From Litoreibacter sp. (GTDB taxonomy: Bacteria; Pseudomonadota; Alphaproteobacteria; Rhodobacterales; Rhodobacteraceae): a stretch of 7,528 nt of DNA. Below are positions 5,307 to 7,528 of this stretch, piece by piece. Under the pieces are notes generated by a model. It did not search any database. It was given only the letters and a program-made list of their open reading frames with translations, and was not told the DNA's origin. Position 1 is the stretch's first letter. Each line of letters starts with the position of its first letter. The stretch lies in the NCBI GenBank assembly GCA_013042765.1, contig JABDPP010000409.1:1-7528 (forward strand), in the 5' to 3' direction. The position numbers were made by a program, and so were the translations under genes.

Positions 5307-6956
5307 ATGTCCGAGATTGAACGCGAAAGCATGGAATATGACGTGGTAATCGTGGGCGCCGGCCCGGCCGGTCTGAGCGCTGCGATCCGCCTGAAGCAAC
5401 TGGACGCCGATCTCGACGTGGTTGTGCTGGAAAAGGGCTCCGAAGTGGGCGCGCATATCCTGTCGGGCGCAGTTCTGGATCCTTGCGGCCTCGACGCTCT
5501 GCTCCCGAATTGGCAGGAAATGGGCGCTCCGATCACCGTGCCCGTCAAGAAAGACAATTTCTACATGCTCGGCGAAGCGGGCCAGATCCGCCTGCCCAAT
5601 GCCGCGATGCCGCCACTGATGAACAACCACGGCAACTACATCGTCTCCATGGGCAATGTGTGCCGATGGATGGCCGAGCAGGCAGAAGGCATGGGAGTCG
5701 AGATCTTCCCCGGTATGTCCTGTTCAGATCTCGTTTTTGGCGAGAATGGCGAAGTCAAAGGCGTGGTGGCCGGTGAGTTTGGTCTCAATGAGGATGGCAC
5801 GCCCTCTGACGCCTATGAGCCCGGCATGGAATTGCACGGCAAGTACGTGTTCCTGTCGGAGGGCGTCCGGGGTTCCCTGTCGAAACAGGTCATCGCGAAA
5901 TACGATCTTGCCAAAGATGCGCAGCCGCAGAAATACGGTCTGGGCATGAAGGAGATCTGGGAGATCGATCCCGAAAAACACTCCGAAGGCACCGTCACTC
6001 ACACGATGGGCTGGCCCCTTGGTAAGAATGCTGGTGGCGGCTCGTTCATTTACCACCTCAACAATAATCAGGTTTACGTGGGCTTCGTAGTGCATCTGAA
6101 CTACGAGAACCCGCACCTGTTCCCCTACATGGAATTCCAGCGTCTTAAGCATCACCCGATGGTGGCCGAACTTCTGAAGGGCGGAAAACGCGTTGCTTAC
6201 GGCGCGCGCGCGATCACGGAGGGGGGATGGCAATCCCTGCCGAAGACTGCATTCCCCGGCGGCGCGCTGCTGGGTTGCTCCGCTGGCATGGTCAACGTGC
6301 CCCGGATCAAGGGCAACCACAACGCGATGCTGTCGGGCAAAGCCGCAGCCGAGGCGGCTCACTCCGCCATCCAGAGCGGACGGTCCGGCGATACCCTTGA
6401 AGGTTACGACGCCGAGGTGCGCAGTGGCCCGATCGGAAAAGATCTCAAGAAGGTTCGCAACGTCAAACCTCTCTGGTCAAGCTATGGCCTGATGACCTCG
6501 CTCGGTCTTGGCGGGCTCGATATGTGGACCAACACAGTCGGTTTCTCGGTTCTCGGCACGCTCAAGCATGGCAAGTCCGATGCAGAAGCAACCGGGGAGG
6601 CCTCTAAACACACCCCGATCGAGTATCCGAAACCGGATGGCGTCCTCAGCTTTGATCGCCTGACCAATGTCAGCTTCGCGATGACCAACCACGAGGAAAG
6701 CCAGCCTGCGCACTTGAAACTGACGGATCCATCAATCCCTGTTGCTGTGAACCTGCCAAAGTTCGGCGGGCCCTCGGCGCGTTATTGCCCCGCGGGCGTG
6801 TATGAATTCGTGACCGAAGAGGGCAAGGATCCCCGCTTCGTGATCAATTTCCAGAACTGCGTGCATTGCAAGACCTGCGACATCAAGGATCCCAGCCAAA
6901 ACATCACCTGGACCACGCCGCAGGGCGGTGACGGACCGAACTACCCGAATATGTAG
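5307..6956 (+). CDS. Electron transfer flavoprotein-ubiquinone oxidoreductase (ETF-QO)
   Basis: A 549-residue FAD and [4Fe-4S] enzyme on the inner face of the cytoplasmic membrane. It takes electrons from reduced ETF (fed by acyl-CoA and amino-acid-related dehydrogenases) and reduces ubiquinone. The N-terminus has the dinucleotide motif VVIVGAGPAGLSAA (GAGPAG at 17-22) with the ribose-binding Glu42. A conserved region at about 298-350 (YGARAITEGG, then GCSAGMVN, then KGNHNAMLSG) contains the second FAD contact and quinone-side elements. The C-terminal ferredoxin-like domain holds the cluster ligands Cys494 (CPAG) and Cys518, Cys521, Cys524 (CVHCKTC), matching the spacing of known ETF-QO proteins. 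Length is normal for bacteria, which lack the mitochondrial leader. ATG at 5307 has GGAGAG 8 bases upstream; Met9 (MEYDVV) is an alternative without as good a site. The etfAB genes are not in the window. Confidence 0.96.
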   Translation: MSEIERESMEYDVVIVGAGPAGLSAAIRLKQLDADLDVVVLEKGSEVGAHILSGAVLDPCGLDALLPNWQEMGAPITVPVKKDNFYMLGEAGQIRLPNAAMPPLMNNHGNYIVSMGNVCRWMAEQAEGMGVEIFPGMSCSDLVFGENGEVKGVVAGEFGLNEDGTPSDAYEPGMELHGKYVFLSEGVRGSLSKQVIAKYDLAKDAQPQKYGLGMKEIWEIDPEKHSEGTVTHTMGWPLGKNAGGGSFIYHLNNNQVYVGFVVHLNYENPHLFPYMEFQRLKHHPMVAELLKGGKRVAYGARAITEGGWQSLPKTAFPGGALLGCSAGMVNVPRIKGNHNAMLSGKAAAEAAHSAIQSGRSGDTLEGYDAEVRSGPIGKDLKKVRNVKPLWSSYGLMTSLGLGGLDMWTNTVGFSVLGTLKHGKSDAEATGEASKHTPIEYPKPDGVLSFDRLTNVSFAMTNHEESQPAHLKLTDPSIPVAVNLPKFGGPSARYCPAGVYEFVTEEGKDPRFVINFQNCVHCKTCDIKDPSQNITWTTPQGGDGPNYPNM

Positions 6957-6985
6957 CCCTGGCGACACAATTCCGGGGCGATTTT
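6956..6985 (+). terminator. Candidate intrinsic terminator after ETF-QO
   Basis: GCCCTGG (6956-6962, starting with the last base of the stop codon) can pair with CCGGGGC (6973-6979), giving seven pairs including one G-T, around a 10-base loop. It is followed closely by a short run of four T at 6982-6985. The T-tract is short, so termination may be inefficient. Confidence 0.4.
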
Positions 6986-6987
6986 CG

Positions 6988-7019
6988 GTCGGGTGAGCAT
7001 TTCATCTCCTCGACCCGGC
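6988..7019 (+). terminator. Second hairpin downstream of ETF-QO, no T-tract
   Basis: Positions 6988-6997 can pair with 7009-7019 in a ten-pair stem with one bulged G (7012), one G-T pair and an 11-base loop. The core is CGGGT with ACCCG. No T-run follows, so it is not a classic intrinsic terminator. It could protect the mRNA 3' end or act as a structure in the leader region of the next gene. Confidence 0.35.
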
Positions 7020-7089
7020 TTGGCATAGACATCGCTCTGGCGACCACCTAGCTTACAGTTTGCAGTGCTAGAGCAGGTGGGAGCAGGCA

Positions 7090-7528
7090 ATGGGTAAGAG
7101 ATACTCCTCGGGACTATGTCTTGCGGTCGGAATGACGGCTCTGATGGCTGGCGGATCCGCCGCCGCAGAGGGCGCAGGCGCATACCTTGCCGCGCGCCAC
7201 GCCAATATGGTTTCCGATTTCACAGAGGCCACCCGCTACTACGCCCAGGCGATGATCAGCTCACCGGAGCATGTAGCGCTCCTCGATGCCGCGATAATTG
7301 CCCATATCTGCAAAGGCGACGTAGCGGGTGCAGCAAGGATCGCCACGCGCCTTGAGGCCGCCGGGCACTCCAACGCCGTTGTCGATCTGGTCCAAATGGC
7401 CGCTGACATGTCAGACGGCTCGTTTGAGCGCGCGATTTCTCGCGAAATTGCTCAGGAAGGACTTTCCCCTCTGATGGACGGTCTCATTCGCGGATGGGCC
7501 TTTCTCGGTGAAGGGCGGATGTCTGATG
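7090..7528 (+). CDS. Exported TPR-like repeat protein, 3' end beyond the window
   Basis: The first 146 codons are present and the frame is open to the window edge. Residues 1-26 look like a Sec signal peptide: MGKR basic start, a hydrophobic stretch (LAVGMTALMAGG) and an Ala-rich cleavage region (SAAA). The mature part reads as paired helices with TPR-like character: residues 29-60 (YLAARHANMVSDFTEATRYY, then AQAMISSPE) and 63-92, with small residues and aromatic positions as in tetratricopeptide repeats. This suggests a periplasmic scaffold protein, but the specific role is unknown. GGGAG at 7079-7083 lies 6 bases before the ATG. The gene starts 133 bases after ETF-QO with hairpins between, so it may have its own promoter, although I see no convincing -35/-10 pair. 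Confidence 0.8.
   Translation, partial: MGKRYSSGLCLAVGMTALMAGGSAAAEGAGAYLAARHANMVSDFTEATRYYAQAMISSPEHVALLDAAIIAHICKGDVAGAARIATRLEAAGHSNAVVDLVQMAADMSDGSFERAISREIAQEGLSPLMDGLIRGWAFLGEGRMSD

Noticed and set aside
6941..7183. Minus-strand open frame of 80 codons across the ETF-QO/TPR gap
   Set aside because: Arg/Pro-rich, overlaps both flanking genes, no family resemblance; most likely chance.

Overview
The window looks like an ordinary chromosomal segment of an alphaproteobacterium, most likely of the Rhodobacterales (Roseobacter-like). The protein families point that way: an MJ0042-type zinc-ribbon membrane protein next to a TIGR02302/DUF4175 protein, a bacterial lysA, and a bacterial electron transfer flavoprotein-ubiquinone oxidoreductase (ETF-QO). 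Base composition is moderately GC-rich throughout. I see no insertion sequence, tRNA, rRNA, CRISPR array or other sign of recent transfer. The genus cannot be fixed from the sequence alone.

Left part (1-944): the first 15 bases, read on the minus strand, look like the start of a gene leaving the window (GTG, then Ile-Glu-Leu-Glu, with a well-placed GGAG upstream). This fits the N-terminus of the division ABC transporter ATPase FtsE. A divergent intergenic region of about 155 bases follows. It carries a perfect TATAAT and two small inverted repeats and leads into a plus-strand gene for a zinc-ribbon, acidic-linker, single-membrane-helix protein.

Central part (949-5127, minus strand): three genes probably transcribed together from right to left. 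They are a small DUF2834-type membrane protein, lysA (last step of lysine biosynthesis, start codon overlapping the previous stop by one base), and a large TIGR02302/DUF4175 membrane protein with a Gln/Gly-rich C-terminal half. The last of these ends only 4 bases from the stop of the convergent zinc-ribbon gene.

Right part (5128-7528, plus strand): a 179-base divergent regulatory region with direct and inverted repeats precedes the complete ETF-QO gene, which links fatty-acid/amino-acid dehydrogenases through ETF to the ubiquinone pool. After two potential hairpins comes the 5' part of a gene for an exported protein with a helical, TPR-like repeat composition, cut by the window edge.

Functionally this is mostly housekeeping (lysine synthesis, respiratory electron entry, probably cell division). 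The least understood components are the zinc-ribbon protein, the TIGR02302 protein and the DUF2834 protein. I did not find convincing evidence of a new multi-gene system; the findings are mainly regulatory structures, start-site decisions and uncharacterised envelope proteins.
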